From Erythrobacter colymbi (GTDB taxonomy: Bacteria; Pseudomonadota; Alphaproteobacteria; Sphingomonadales; Sphingomonadaceae): 64,000 bases of DNA. The stretch spans positions 124,001 through 188,000 of the forward strand of contig NZ_MUYK01000001.1 of assembly GCF_002155685.1 (NCBI RefSeq), in the 5' to 3' direction. Below are positions 40,552 to 49,695 of this stretch, piece after piece (position 1 is the stretch's first letter; each line of letters opens with the position of its first letter). Both the position numbers and the translations under genes were made by a program. A model generated the notes under the pieces. It was not told where the DNA came from and did no database searches. It saw only the letters and a program-made list of their open reading frames with translations.

Positions 40552-42465
40552 ATGGAAACGCCCCTCTCCGGCCCGCACAGCGCGGCCTCTTCCGCCCATG
40601 CGACCCCGCGCGATCGCCTCCCCGTCCTCATGCTCGGCGCCATCGGCGTGGTCTATGGCGATATCGGCACCTCGCCGCTCTATGCGCTGAAGGAAAGCTT
40701 CGTCGGCCCGCATCCGCTGACGGTGGACCGGCTTCACGTCTTCGGGGTGCTGAGCCTGATCTTCTGGTCGCTGATGCTGATCGTGACGGTCAAATATGTC
40801 TTCGTCGCGATGCGTGCCGACAACAAGGGCGAGGGCGGTTCCTTCGCCCTGCTGGCGCTGATCTCCCGCCATGTGCAGGGGCCACGCATCGGCGCGGCGC
40901 TGGTGGTGCTTGGCGTGCTCGCTGCCTCGCTGTTTTATGGCGATGCGATGCTGACCCCGGCGATCTCGGTGCTCTCGGCGGTCGAGGGGTTGACCATCGT
41001 CAACCCGGCGCTGGAGGCGCTGGTGGTGCCGATTGCGGTGGTGATCCTGATCGGCCTGTTCCTGATACAGAGCCGCGGCACGGCGAGGGTCGGCGCGCTG
41101 TTCGGTCCGATCGTGCTGGTTTATTTCGCGACCCTCGCGGTGCTCGGCGTCGTCAATATCGCCGCGCGGCCCGAAATCCTGGGGATCCTCAACCCCTACC
41201 ACGCCGCCGCCTTCTTCGCCTACGACCCGCACCTCGCCTTCCTTGCCATGGGCTCGGTGTTCCTTGCGGTCACGGGGGCCGAGACGCTCTATGCCGACAT
41301 GGGGCATTTCGGACGCAAGGCGGTCGGCTACAGCTGGCTGGGGATCGTCTACCCCTGCCTGATGATCAACTACATGGGGCAGGGCGCGCTGCTGCTCGGG
41401 AACCCTGCCGCGGCCGAGAACCCCTTCTACCTGATGGCCCCCGAATGGGCGCGCCTGCCGCTGGTGCTGATCGCCACGGCCGCGACGATCATCGCCAGTC
41501 AGGCGGTGATCTCGGGCGCCTTCTCGGTGACGCATCAGGCGGTGCAGCTCGGTTTCCTGCCGCGCCTGCGCACGCTCCAGACCAGCGCCAAGGCGGCGGG
41601 GCAGATCTACATCCCGGCGATCAACTGGGGGCTGCTCGTCATGGTGCTGCTGCTGGTGCTGGGCTTCCGCGAATCCACCCGGCTCGCCTCGGCCTATGGC
41701 ATCTCGGTCATCGGGACGATGCTGATCACGACGATGATGCTCGCTTTCCTGGTCTTCAAGGTGTGGCGCTGGAACAAGCTGCTGGCGGGCGCGACCATCG
41801 GGCTGTTCGCGCTGGTCGACGTGATCTACTTCGCCTCGAACATCGCCAAGATCCCCGACGGCGGCTGGTTCCCGCTGGCGGTCGCGGGTGTGCTCTTCAC
41901 CCTGCTCACCACCTGGTCCAAGGGCCGCCGGATCATGCGCGTCGCGATGGCCGAGGGCGATCTGACGCTCCCCGCCTTCATCGCCTCGGTCGCCGGATCG
42001 GTCCACCGCGTGCGCAACACCGCGGTCTATCTCTCGGCCTCGGCCGAGGGCGTGCCGAGCGCGCTGCTCCACAACCTCAAGCACAACCAGGTGCTCCACG
42101 CGCGGGTGCTGATCGTGACCGTCAAGGTGGAGGAGGTGCCGCAGGTCGATCCCGCCTCCCGCGCCGATGTGCATGACGCGGGCGAGGGCTTCTACCGCGT
42201 GATCTTGCGCTACGGCTTCATGGAGGATATCGACATTCCGCGCGATCTCGCCGCGCTGGAGACGGCGTGCGGGCCTTTCGACCCGATGGCGACGAGCTAC
42301 TTCCTCGGCCGCCAGAAGCTTATCCCTTCGCGCGACCACCCCGGCATGTCGCTGTGGCGCGAGGGGCTGTTCGCGTGGATGTCGAAAAGCTCGGAAAGCG
42401 CGATGGAGAGCTTCAAACTCCCCACCAACCGCGTGGTCGAACTGGGGAGCCAGTTGCAGATCTGA
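40552..42465 (+). CDS. kup: KUP-family potassium uptake transporter
   Basis: The protein has 637 residues, the usual length. It contains the KUP signature GAIGVVYGDIGTSPLYALKE, followed by ADNKGEGGSFALLALI, GDAMLTPAISVLSAVEG, VTGAETLYADMGHFGRKA and SQAVISGAFSVTHQAVQLGFLPRL, and a soluble C-terminal domain (about 470-637). It imports potassium with protons. The ATG at 40552 is used. The divergent regulator made of Kdp modules, but with no kdpFABC nearby, suggests that this transporter is the regulated target. Confidence 0.96.
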   Translation: METPLSGPHSAASSAHATPRDRLPVLMLGAIGVVYGDIGTSPLYALKESFVGPHPLTVDRLHVFGVLSLIFWSLMLIVTVKYVFVAMRADNKGEGGSFALLALISRHVQGPRIGAALVVLGVLAASLFYGDAMLTPAISVLSAVEGLTIVNPALEALVVPIAVVILIGLFLIQSRGTARVGALFGPIVLVYFATLAVLGVVNIAARPEILGILNPYHAAAFFAYDPHLAFLAMGSVFLAVTGAETLYADMGHFGRKAVGYSWLGIVYPCLMINYMGQGALLLGNPAAAENPFYLMAPEWARLPLVLIATAATIIASQAVISGAFSVTHQAVQLGFLPRLRTLQTSAKAAGQIYIPAINWGLLVMVLLLVLGFRESTRLASAYGISVIGTMLITTMMLAFLVFKVWRWNKLLAGATIGLFALVDVIYFASNIAKIPDGGWFPLAVAGVLFTLLTTWSKGRRIMRVAMAEGDLTLPAFIASVAGSVHRVRNTAVYLSASAEGVPSALLHNLKHNQVLHARVLIVTVKVEEVPQVDPASRADVHDAGEGFYRVILRYGFMEDIDIPRDLAALETACGPFDPMATSYFLGRQKLIPSRDHPGMSLWREGLFAWMSKSSESAMESFKLPTNRVVELGSQLQI

Positions 42466-42468
42466 CGG

Positions 42469-42483
42469 GGGCGCACCGCGCCC
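42469..42483 (+). terminator. Short GC hairpin after kup
   Basis: GGGCGC-ACC-GCGCCC directly follows the kup stop at 42463-42465 and precedes the convergent esterase stop at 42491. It is followed by TTGCGCTT only, so it is a weak intrinsic terminator candidate. Confidence 0.4.
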
Positions 42484-42490
42484 TTGCGCT

Positions 42491-43327
42491 TCAGCCTTTC
42501 AGCCGCTCGGCGTGCCAGGCGACGTGTTCGGCCATGAAGGTCGAGATGAAAAAGTAGGAGTGGTCGTAGCCCTCCTGCATCCGGATCGTCGCGGGGATGC
42601 CGGCCGCAGCGCAGGCGGCCTCGAGCAGCGGGGTGCGCAGCTGGCTGTCGAGGAAATTGTCGGCGCTGCCCTGATCGACCAGTAGATCGGGCAGGCGCGC
42701 GCTGCCTTCGATCAAGGCGACGGCGTCGTATTGCGCCCAAGCCGCGCGATCCTCGTCGAGGTAGCGGCCGAGCGCCTTCTCGCCCCACGGCACCTGCGAC
42801 GGCGCGCAGATCGGCGCGAAGGCGCTGACCGAGCGGAACCGGCCGGGGTTGCGCAGCGCGATGGTGAGCGCGCCGTGGCCGCCCATCGAATGGCCGGTGA
42901 TCCCCTGCCGCGCCATATCGGCGGGGAAGGCTTCGGCGATCAGTGCGGGCAGTTCCTGCTCGATATAGGCGCGCATCCGGTAATGCTGCGCCCAAGGCTC
43001 CTGCGTGGCATCCACATAGAAGCCCGCGCCCTTGCCGAAGTCGTATTCCTCCGCCGCGTCGGGCACGTCGTCGCCGCGCGGGGAGGTGTCGGGGGCGACG
43101 AGAATCACGCGCTGCGCGGCGCAAGCGGCGCGGTATTCGCCCTTTTCCATCACGTTGGCATGGGTGCAGGTCAGCCCCGAGAGATACCACAGCACCGGCA
43201 GCCGCTCGCCGGGCGCGTGGTCGGGGACGAACACCGCGAAGGTCATGTCGGTGCCGGTCGCGCTGGAGGCGTGGCGGTAGACGCCTTGGGTCCCGCCATG
43301 GCTGCGGGTTTCGGACAGGGTTTCCAT
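42491..43327 (-). CDS. fghA: S-formylglutathione hydrolase
   Basis: The protein has 278 residues. The ATG at 43327 gives the family-typical N-terminus, and upstream in-frame sequence is not conserved in style. Key motifs: WYLSGLTCTHANVMEKG, APDTSPRGDDVPD, GHSMGGHGAL with the nucleophile Ser, DQGSADNFL (Asp) and GYDHSYFF (His). It hydrolyses S-formylglutathione to formate and glutathione in formaldehyde detoxification. The partner glutathione-dependent formaldehyde dehydrogenase is not in this window. Confidence 0.95.
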   Translation of the reverse strand: METLSETRSHGGTQGVYRHASSATGTDMTFAVFVPDHAPGERLPVLWYLSGLTCTHANVMEKGEYRAACAAQRVILVAPDTSPRGDDVPDAAEEYDFGKGAGFYVDATQEPWAQHYRMRAYIEQELPALIAEAFPADMARQGITGHSMGGHGALTIALRNPGRFRSVSAFAPICAPSQVPWGEKALGRYLDEDRAAWAQYDAVALIEGSARLPDLLVDQGSADNFLDSQLRTPLLEAACAAAGIPATIRMQEGYDHSYFFISTFMAEHVAWHAERLKG

Positions 43328-43427
43328 CGCTGCGGTCTCCGTTCGGGTAGGAGGGGCGGGGTAGTGGCTGGTGACGGCGAGGGCAAGGCCACTACCCACC
43401 CGCGCAGCCACATGTTAGGCCGCGCCC

Positions 43428-45218
43428 ATGAGCAAGAGCGAGGCAAGGCCGGTGCCGCCCATCGTCGAGCTGGCACGGCGCGATCCGGCGGCCGCTGCCG
43501 GGCAGTTGCGGATCGTCACCGCGCGCGAGCCGCTCAATGCCGGGGCGCACCGGATGCTCGGCCGCCTGCTGCGCCAGCTCGGGCAGGACGAGGAGGCTGC
43601 GCGCGCCGAGATGGCGGCGATCCGCGCCACCGCGCATGATCCCGAGATGGTCGCCATTGCCGGGTCGTTGATGGCCAATGATCTGCCCGAGACCGAAGCC
43701 CGCCTGCGCCAGCGCCTGTCGCGCCAGCCGACCGATGTCGCCGCGATCCGGATGATGGCGGAACTCGCCGGACGTCTAGCGCGATACCGGGATTCGGAGA
43801 ACCTGCTGCGCCGCGCGATCGAACTTGCCCCCGCTTTCACCGCCGCGCGGGCCAATCTCGCGATCGTGCTCTACAAGCAGAACCGCTTTGCCGAAGCGGG
43901 CGAGGTGCTGGAACAGGTGCTGGCGCAGGATCCGGCCAATGTCGGCAGCCGCAACCTGCTGGCCGCCACGCTCGGGCGGATCGGCGATTATGACGAGGCG
44001 CTGGCGATCTATGGCGAGCTGGTCCAGACCTTCCCCGAACACGCCAAGCTCTGGATGAGCTACAGCCACCTGCTCAAGACCGTCGGCCGGACGGAGGAGA
44101 GCATCGCGGCCTATCGCCGCGCGTTGGCGGTCGAGCCGCATCTGGGCGAGGTGTGGTGGAGCCTTGCGAACCTCAAGACGGTCGAGTTCTCCGACGCGGA
44201 CATTGCGGCGATGGAGGCGGCGCTGGGGCAGGATATCGCGAACGAGGACGCCTTCCACCTCCACTTCGCGCTCGGCAAGGCGTGGGGCGACCGCAAGTCG
44301 CCGGGCGACAGCTTCCGCCACTACGCCGCGGGCAACGATCTGCGCAGCCGCGAGCTCGCCTATGATCCGGACACGACCACGCGGCAGGTCGACCGCATGA
44401 TCGAAGTCTTCACGCCCGAGTTCGTCGCCACGCGAGCGGGCACGGGCGATCCGGCGCCCGATCCGGTCTTCATCCTCGGCCTCCCGCGCGCGGGCTCGAC
44501 CCTGCTCGAGCAGATCCTCGCCAGCCATTCCGCGGTCGAGGGCACGATGGAGCTGCCCGACATTCCCGCCATCGCCATGCGCGAGGCCAAGGCCGCGGCG
44601 GGCGGCGATGCGCGCGACTGGCCGGGCGCGGTCGCGGCGATGCCGCCGGAGCGCTTCGCCGAACTTGGCGCCGAGTTCCTCGAGCGCACCCGCGTCCAGC
44701 GCAAGACCGGCAAGCCCTTCTACATCGACAAGCTGCCCAACAACTGGAGCTATGTCGGCCTCATCCACCTGATCCTGCCGAACGCGAAGATCATCGACGC
44801 GCGCCGCCATCCGCTCGACTGCTGCTTTTCCAACTTCCGCCAGCACTTCGCCAAGGGGCAGGCGTTCACCTATTCGCTCGACCATATCGGCCGCTATTAC
44901 GCCGATTACGTGCGGGCGATGGACCATTACGACCGCGTGCTCCCGGGGCGCATCCACCGTGTGATCCACGAGCGCGTGCTCGACGATCCGGAGAGCGAAG
45001 TGCGCGCGATGCTCGCCTATCTCGGGCTTCCCTTCGAGGAGGCCTGCATGGAATTCCACCGCAACACCCGCGCGGTGCGGACCGCCTCGTCAGAGCAGGT
45101 CCGCCGCCCGATCAACCGCGACGGTGCGGGCCAGTGGGAGCCTTTCGACCAGTGGCTCGGCCCCCTGCGCGCGGCGCTGGGCGACCTCGTAGAGGCCTAT
45201 GCCGACCGGCCGGCCTGA
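43428..45218 (+). CDS. TPR-repeat sulfotransferase
   Basis: The protein has 596 residues. The N-terminal 280 or so residues are tetratricopeptide repeats, visible as repeated GRxLRxLGQDEEA-like and AIELAPAFTAARANLAIVLYKQNRFAEAGEVLEQVLAQDP units. The C-terminal half is a sulfotransferase: VFILGLPRAGSTLLEQILASH is the PAPS phosphate-binding loop, with later IDARRHPLDCCFSNFRQHF and the helix near YADYVRAMDHY. It would transfer sulfate from PAPS to a protein or small molecule. A TonB receptor gene follows after 145 bp, an association seen elsewhere between such enzymes and receptors. Confidence 0.9.
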   Translation: MSKSEARPVPPIVELARRDPAAAAGQLRIVTAREPLNAGAHRMLGRLLRQLGQDEEAARAEMAAIRATAHDPEMVAIAGSLMANDLPETEARLRQRLSRQPTDVAAIRMMAELAGRLARYRDSENLLRRAIELAPAFTAARANLAIVLYKQNRFAEAGEVLEQVLAQDPANVGSRNLLAATLGRIGDYDEALAIYGELVQTFPEHAKLWMSYSHLLKTVGRTEESIAAYRRALAVEPHLGEVWWSLANLKTVEFSDADIAAMEAALGQDIANEDAFHLHFALGKAWGDRKSPGDSFRHYAAGNDLRSRELAYDPDTTTRQVDRMIEVFTPEFVATRAGTGDPAPDPVFILGLPRAGSTLLEQILASHSAVEGTMELPDIPAIAMREAKAAAGGDARDWPGAVAAMPPERFAELGAEFLERTRVQRKTGKPFYIDKLPNNWSYVGLIHLILPNAKIIDARRHPLDCCFSNFRQHFAKGQAFTYSLDHIGRYYADYVRAMDHYDRVLPGRIHRVIHERVLDDPESEVRAMLAYLGLPFEEACMEFHRNTRAVRTASSEQVRRPINRDGAGQWEPFDQWLGPLRAALGDLVEAYADRPA

Positions 45219-45363
45219 CCGCCGATCCGATGTGACAAATTTGCCATAGCGGGTAAGCAAAGTACGCCATCAGGACTTTGAAGATAAGCAACAGCTTGGC
45301 AAGCGGCCCCGGCTGTGGCGGTTTGTTGCGGGGGACTGGCACATCGCCAATTGGGAGGCAGAT

Positions 45364-47757
45364 TTGACGTTCAGGAATTGCAACGGGGTGCGGGCCATCA
45401 CCGCTACCCTTCTCGCAGGCACCGCCATGGCGGTGGCAGCCCCGGCCATGGCGCAGGACGAAGTCGCCGACGAGAATGACAATGTCATCATCGTCACCGC
45501 GCAGAAGCGCTCGCAGAACCTTCAGGACGTGCCGATCGCGATCACCGCGCTAGGCACGGAGGCGCTCGAGCAGCTGCAGGTCAACGAGCTACGCGATGTC
45601 GCCAAGTTCCTGCCCTCGGTGACGATCCAGACCTCGGGCCCGGGCTTCAGCCAGGTCTATTTCCGCGGCGTCGCCAGCGGCGAGAACGCCAACCACTCGG
45701 CCTCGCTGCCCACGGTCGGCATCTATCTCGATGAAATGCCGATCACGACCATCCAGGGCGCGCTCGACATCCATGCCTATGACCTTGCGCGGGTCGAGGC
45801 GCTGGCCGGCCCGCAGGGCACGCTCTACGGGGCGAGCTCGATGGCGGGCACGATCAAGATGGTCACCAATGCGCCCGACTATTCGGGCAGCTACGGCGCG
45901 GCCGATTTCGAGCTCAACAGCGTCAACCGCGGCGATTTCGGCGGGATCGCGCAGGGCTTCTACAATGCCAAGCTGTCCGACCGCGCCGCGCTGCGCGTGG
46001 TGGCGTGGTATCGCCGCGACGGCGGCTATATCGACAACATCCCGGGCAGCCGCACCTATCCCAGCTCGGGCATCACTCAGAACAATGCCGAGTTCGTCGA
46101 GGACAACTACAACGACGTCGACACCTATGGTGCGCGCGTCGCGCTGGGGATCGAGCTCAATGACAGCTGGACCCTGCGTCCGACCATCATGGGTCAGGTC
46201 CAGAACGCCGACGGCAGCTTCGCGCAGGAGCGCAGCACCGCCGTCACCCGCTCGCTCCAGACGGTGCAGTACAATGCCGAATTCTCGAAGGACAAGTGGC
46301 TCCAGGCCGCGCTGACCATCGAGGGCAAGATCGGCAGCTGGGACCTTGTCGCCACCGGCGGCCAGCTGTGGCGCACCACCGACACCGCCTCCGACTATTC
46401 GGACTACGCCTATTTCTACGACGCGCTGGCGGGCTACGGCACCTATTTCTACGACAACGACGGCGACCTGGTGAACCCCAACCAGTACATCCAGGGCAAC
46501 GATCGCTACCGCCGCTCCTTCGGTGAAATCCGCATTGCGAGCCCCCAGGAAGCGCCGCTGCGCTTCATCGGCGGTGTCTTCGCGCAGCGCCAGTACCACC
46601 GGATCACGCAGAACTACATCATCGACGACATCGCCGATGCGATCACGGTCACCGGCACGGAAAGCAACATCTGGCTCACCCGCCAGGAGCGTGTCGACCG
46701 CGACTATGCCGCTTTCGGCGAGCTCAGCTTCGACGTTACCGACCAGCTGACCCTGACCGGCGGCGCGCGGCTCTACAACTACAAGAACTCGCTGGTCGGC
46801 TTCTTCGGCTTCAGTGACGGCTATTCCAGCCGCACCGGCGAGGCGGCGTGTTTCGGCCCGGCCAAGGTGGCAGGTTCGCCCTGCACCAACCTCGACAAGG
46901 TCACCTCGGATACCGACGCGATCTACAAGCTCAACGCGACCTACAAGATCACGCCGGATGTGCTGGTCTATGCCACCTGGTCGCAGGGCTTCCGCCCGGG
47001 CGGCATCAACCGGCGCGGCACCTTGCCGCCCTACCTGCCCGACACGCTCGACAACTACGAGTTCGGCTGGAAGACGAGCTTCGGCGATGTCACCTTCAAC
47101 GGTGCGGTGTTCCAGGAGGACTGGAACGACATCCAGCTGTCCTTCCTCGGCGCGAACGGGCTGACCGAAATCCGCAACGCCGGGATCGCGCGCATCCGGG
47201 GGATCGAATCCGATTTCACCTACCGCGCCGACGGGCTCACCCTGATGCTCTCGGGCAGCTACAACGATGCGACGATCCGGCGCGATTTCTGCCGGATTGC
47301 GAACCCGACCTTCGATTGCACCTTCGATCCGGGCGACGGGCGCGAGAACGCGCTGCTCGCACGGGCAGGCACGCAGCTGCCGGTCACCGCGAAGTTCAAG
47401 GGCAATGCGATCGCGCGCTACGAATTCCCGCTCGGCGGGTGGGATGCGCACGCGCAGGGCGCGCTGTCCTATATCGGCCGGCGGCGCAGCGACCTTCGCG
47501 ATCAGGAGAACGGCATCAAGGGCTTCTTCGATCCCTATGCGACGGTCGATCTCAGCTTCGGGGTGAAGAAGGACAACCTGCGTTTCGAGCTGTTCGCCAC
47601 CAACCTGCTCGACTCGCGCGGGGTGATCAACAGCGGGGTCCAGTGCGTCGAGACCGTCTGCGGCGACCCTGACGGGATCAGCAACACCGGCGGGGCGTTC
47701 TACGACGTCGTCACCCGGCCGCGCGTGATCGGACTGAAGGCCGGCTTCGATTTCTGA
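45364..47757 (+). CDS. TonB-dependent outer-membrane receptor
   Basis: The protein has 797 residues from a TTG at 45364 with GGGAGG upstream. A signal peptide ends at AMAQ (about residue 31). The TonB box/linker DNVIIVTAQKRSQNLQDVPIAITAL leads into the plug (FRGVASGEN, GIYLDEMPITT, VEALAGPQGTLYGASSMAGTIKMV), and the barrel ends in GLKAGFDF. The YGAS(S)MAGTIK type of plug is common in sphingomonad receptors for organic ligands. The gene sits between the sulfotransferase and an amino-acid permease, so the ligand may be a modified peptide or amino compound; this is inference. Confidence 0.93.
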   Translation: MTFRNCNGVRAITATLLAGTAMAVAAPAMAQDEVADENDNVIIVTAQKRSQNLQDVPIAITALGTEALEQLQVNELRDVAKFLPSVTIQTSGPGFSQVYFRGVASGENANHSASLPTVGIYLDEMPITTIQGALDIHAYDLARVEALAGPQGTLYGASSMAGTIKMVTNAPDYSGSYGAADFELNSVNRGDFGGIAQGFYNAKLSDRAALRVVAWYRRDGGYIDNIPGSRTYPSSGITQNNAEFVEDNYNDVDTYGARVALGIELNDSWTLRPTIMGQVQNADGSFAQERSTAVTRSLQTVQYNAEFSKDKWLQAALTIEGKIGSWDLVATGGQLWRTTDTASDYSDYAYFYDALAGYGTYFYDNDGDLVNPNQYIQGNDRYRRSFGEIRIASPQEAPLRFIGGVFAQRQYHRITQNYIIDDIADAITVTGTESNIWLTRQERVDRDYAAFGELSFDVTDQLTLTGGARLYNYKNSLVGFFGFSDGYSSRTGEAACFGPAKVAGSPCTNLDKVTSDTDAIYKLNATYKITPDVLVYATWSQGFRPGGINRRGTLPPYLPDTLDNYEFGWKTSFGDVTFNGAVFQEDWNDIQLSFLGANGLTEIRNAGIARIRGIESDFTYRADGLTLMLSGSYNDATIRRDFCRIANPTFDCTFDPGDGRENALLARAGTQLPVTAKFKGNAIARYEFPLGGWDAHAQGALSYIGRRRSDLRDQENGIKGFFDPYATVDLSFGVKKDNLRFELFATNLLDSRGVINSGVQCVETVCGDPDGISNTGGAFYDVVTRPRVIGLKAGFDF

Positions 47758-47761
47758 GGCC

Positions 47762-49063
47762 GTGACCGCGACATCGCAAACAACGGAAAGGCCGGGCCAC
47801 AAGCTCGGCCTTTTCGCTGCCATCGCCCTTGTCATGGGCAACATGATCGGTTCGGGCGTGTTCCTGCTCCCGGCGAGCCTTGCGCCGTTCGGCTGGAACG
47901 CCGTGCTCGGTTGGATCGTCACCACCGCCGGAACGCTGGTGCTGGCCTGGGTGCTCGCCGCGCTCACCCGCGCGCGGCCCGGGGCGAGCGATCCGGCGGG
48001 CTTCGTCGCCGAGGCCTTCGGCGAGCTGGCCGCCTTTCTTGTGGGCTGGGTCTACTGGGTCTCGGTGTGGACCGCGGTCGTCTCCATCGCGGTGGCGGCG
48101 GTGAGCTACCTCTCGTCCTTCGTCCCCGCCATCTCGGCCACGCCGATGCTGCCGGCGCTGTGCGCCATCGCGCTGGTCTGGGCGATGACGCTCCTGAACC
48201 TGCGCGGGGTGCGGGCTGCGGGCCATTTCCAGATCGCGACGCTGCTGCTGAAGCTCGTGCCGCTGGTGGCGGTGATCCTCATCGCCGCCGTGGTGCTCGG
48301 CAACGGCACGGGCGAGATCCGGCCCTTTGTCATGAGCGAGCTCAACGGTACGGACCTGCGCGGCGCGGCGGCCTTGACGCTGTTCGCGCTGCTCGGCTTC
48401 GAATGCGCGAGCATCGCCGCCGCGCGGGTCGAGAACCCCGCGGTCAATGTCCCGCGCGCGACGATGTGGGGCACGGGGCTGACGGGCGTGCTCTACCTGC
48501 TGGTGTGCTCGGCCATCGCGCTGATGCTGCCCGAGGCGGTCGCCGCGACCTCGCCAGCGCCCTTCGCCACCTTTGTCGAGCGCTACTGGAGCGGCGGGAC
48601 GGCGGCGCTGGTCTCGGTCTTCGCGATCGTCAGCTGCGTCGGCGCGATCAATGGCTGGGTGCTGCTCCAGGGCGAGTTGCCCCGCGCCATGGCCGAGCGC
48701 GGGATGCTGCCGCGCTGGTTCGCCGCGACCGACCGCCACGGCACCCCGCGCCGCGCGCTGCTGGTCTCGAGCGTGATCGCCACGGTCTGCCTGCTGTTCA
48801 ACGCCAGTAGGAACATGCAGGGCATCTACGAATTCGTGCTGCTGCTCTCGACCAGCGCGGCCTTGTGGCTCTACCTCGCCTGCGCGCTGGCGGCGTGGCA
48901 GATGAAGGTGGCGCGCGGGGCAGCGCTGGTGGGCGCGGGCTATGCGCTGTGGACCTTGTGGGGCGCGGGGATCGAGGCGAGCGGCTGGAGCCTCGTGCTG
49001 ATGGCGGCGGGCGTGCCGCTTTACTGGTGGGCGAAGCGCGGCACTCAGCCAGCCGCCGCCTGA
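47762..49063 (+). CDS. APC-family amino acid permease
   Basis: The protein has 433 residues from a GTG at 47762, 4 bp after the TonB receptor stop. Twelve membrane segments are predicted, with the APC signature KLGLFAAIALVMGNMIGSGVFLLPASL at the N-terminus and the unwound-helix motif FALLGFECASIAAARVENP. It resembles arginine/agmatine and related antiporter-type carriers. The substrate is unknown. Because the conserved first helix begins right after the terminator-like hairpin, the gene may be expressed only by read-through of the receptor transcript. Its 3' end overlaps the convergent TetR gene by 19 bp. Confidence 0.9.
   Translation: MTATSQTTERPGHKLGLFAAIALVMGNMIGSGVFLLPASLAPFGWNAVLGWIVTTAGTLVLAWVLAALTRARPGASDPAGFVAEAFGELAAFLVGWVYWVSVWTAVVSIAVAAVSYLSSFVPAISATPMLPALCAIALVWAMTLLNLRGVRAAGHFQIATLLLKLVPLVAVILIAAVVLGNGTGEIRPFVMSELNGTDLRGAAALTLFALLGFECASIAAARVENPAVNVPRATMWGTGLTGVLYLLVCSAIALMLPEAVAATSPAPFATFVERYWSGGTAALVSVFAIVSCVGAINGWVLLQGELPRAMAERGMLPRWFAATDRHGTPRRALLVSSVIATVCLLFNASRNMQGIYEFVLLLSTSAALWLYLACALAAWQMKVARGAALVGAGYALWTLWGAGIEASGWSLVLMAAGVPLYWWAKRGTQPAAA
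47787..47814 (+). terminator. Intrinsic terminator embedded in the start of the permease gene
   Basis: AAAGGCCGGGC pairs with GCTCGGCCTTT around a 5-nt loop (11 bp, one G-T pair), followed by T-rich sequence. It lies 30 bp past the TonB receptor stop but inside codons 9-18 of the permease reading frame, where it encodes the conserved KLGLF segment. Confidence 0.65.
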
Positions 49064-49656
49064 GGGGCCAGCGCATCGAGCCACTGCGCGGCGAGCGCTT
49101 CGGCTTCCTCGGCACTGAACGGCGCCTGCCCGAGCGAGAGTTCGAGCCACAGCCCGTCGATCAGAGCCGTCAGCGCCACCGCCACCACGCGAACATCGGC
49201 AAGGTCGGGGCGGTAGGCGCGAAGCAACCCTTCCAACCCTTGGCGGAAGCTTCCGTAAACCTCCACCCTCACCGATGCGACCGCGGGGTCGCTTAGGGTC
49301 AGGCTCCAGAAGGCGACATAGCTGGCGAGGAGGTCAGGCGTGGCGATGGGGGCACGAAAATTGGCCGCGAGATAGGCGATCAGCCGCGCGCGCGAGTCCG
49401 GGCCAGCCGCCGCCACCGCCTGCTCCAATGCCCGGTCGATCTCCGTCCCCGTCCAGCGATAGGTTGCGGCAATCGCCTCAGAAACGCTCGCGAAATAATG
49501 ACGAAGCAGCCCCGCCGAGACCCCCGCCTCGGCGCAGATCGTGCGCACCGAGACGCCCGCTGCACCCTTGGCCGCGAGCACGCGCGCAGTCGCCTCGATC
49601 AGGCTCTGGCGGCGCGCATCGGGATCGGCGCGGGTAAAGGCGGGTTGTGCGCTCAT
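49045..49656 (-). CDS. TetR-family regulator of the Rieske oxygenase operon
   Basis: The protein has 203 residues. RRQSLIEATARVLAAKGAAGVSVRTICAEAGVSAGLLRHYFASVSEAIAATY is the helix-turn-helix, with the LLRHYF form seen in BetI-like members. A BetI-type C-terminal domain fits the rest. It is divergent from the oxygenase operon, and an ACGATCGT-centred palindrome lies between them. By analogy with BetI a quaternary amine could be the inducer, but that is only suggestive. Confidence 0.9.
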   Translation of the reverse strand: MSAQPAFTRADPDARRQSLIEATARVLAAKGAAGVSVRTICAEAGVSAGLLRHYFASVSEAIAATYRWTGTEIDRALEQAVAAAGPDSRARLIAYLAANFRAPIATPDLLASYVAFWSLTLSDPAVASVRVEVYGSFRQGLEGLLRAYRPDLADVRVVAVALTALIDGLWLELSLGQAPFSAEEAEALAAQWLDALAPQAAAG

Positions 49657-49660
49657 GCGG

Positions 49661-49683
49661 TGCTTGTTATACGATCGTAAAGC
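49661..49683. promoter_or_regulatory. Operator candidate between TetR and Rieske genes
   Basis: The palindromic core ACGATCGT (49671-49678) is flanked by the inverted pair TGCTT (49661-49665) and AAGCA (49679-49683). It fills most of the 39-bp gap between the two divergent start codons. Confidence 0.55.
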
Positions 49684-49695
49684 AAGGACGCGCAC

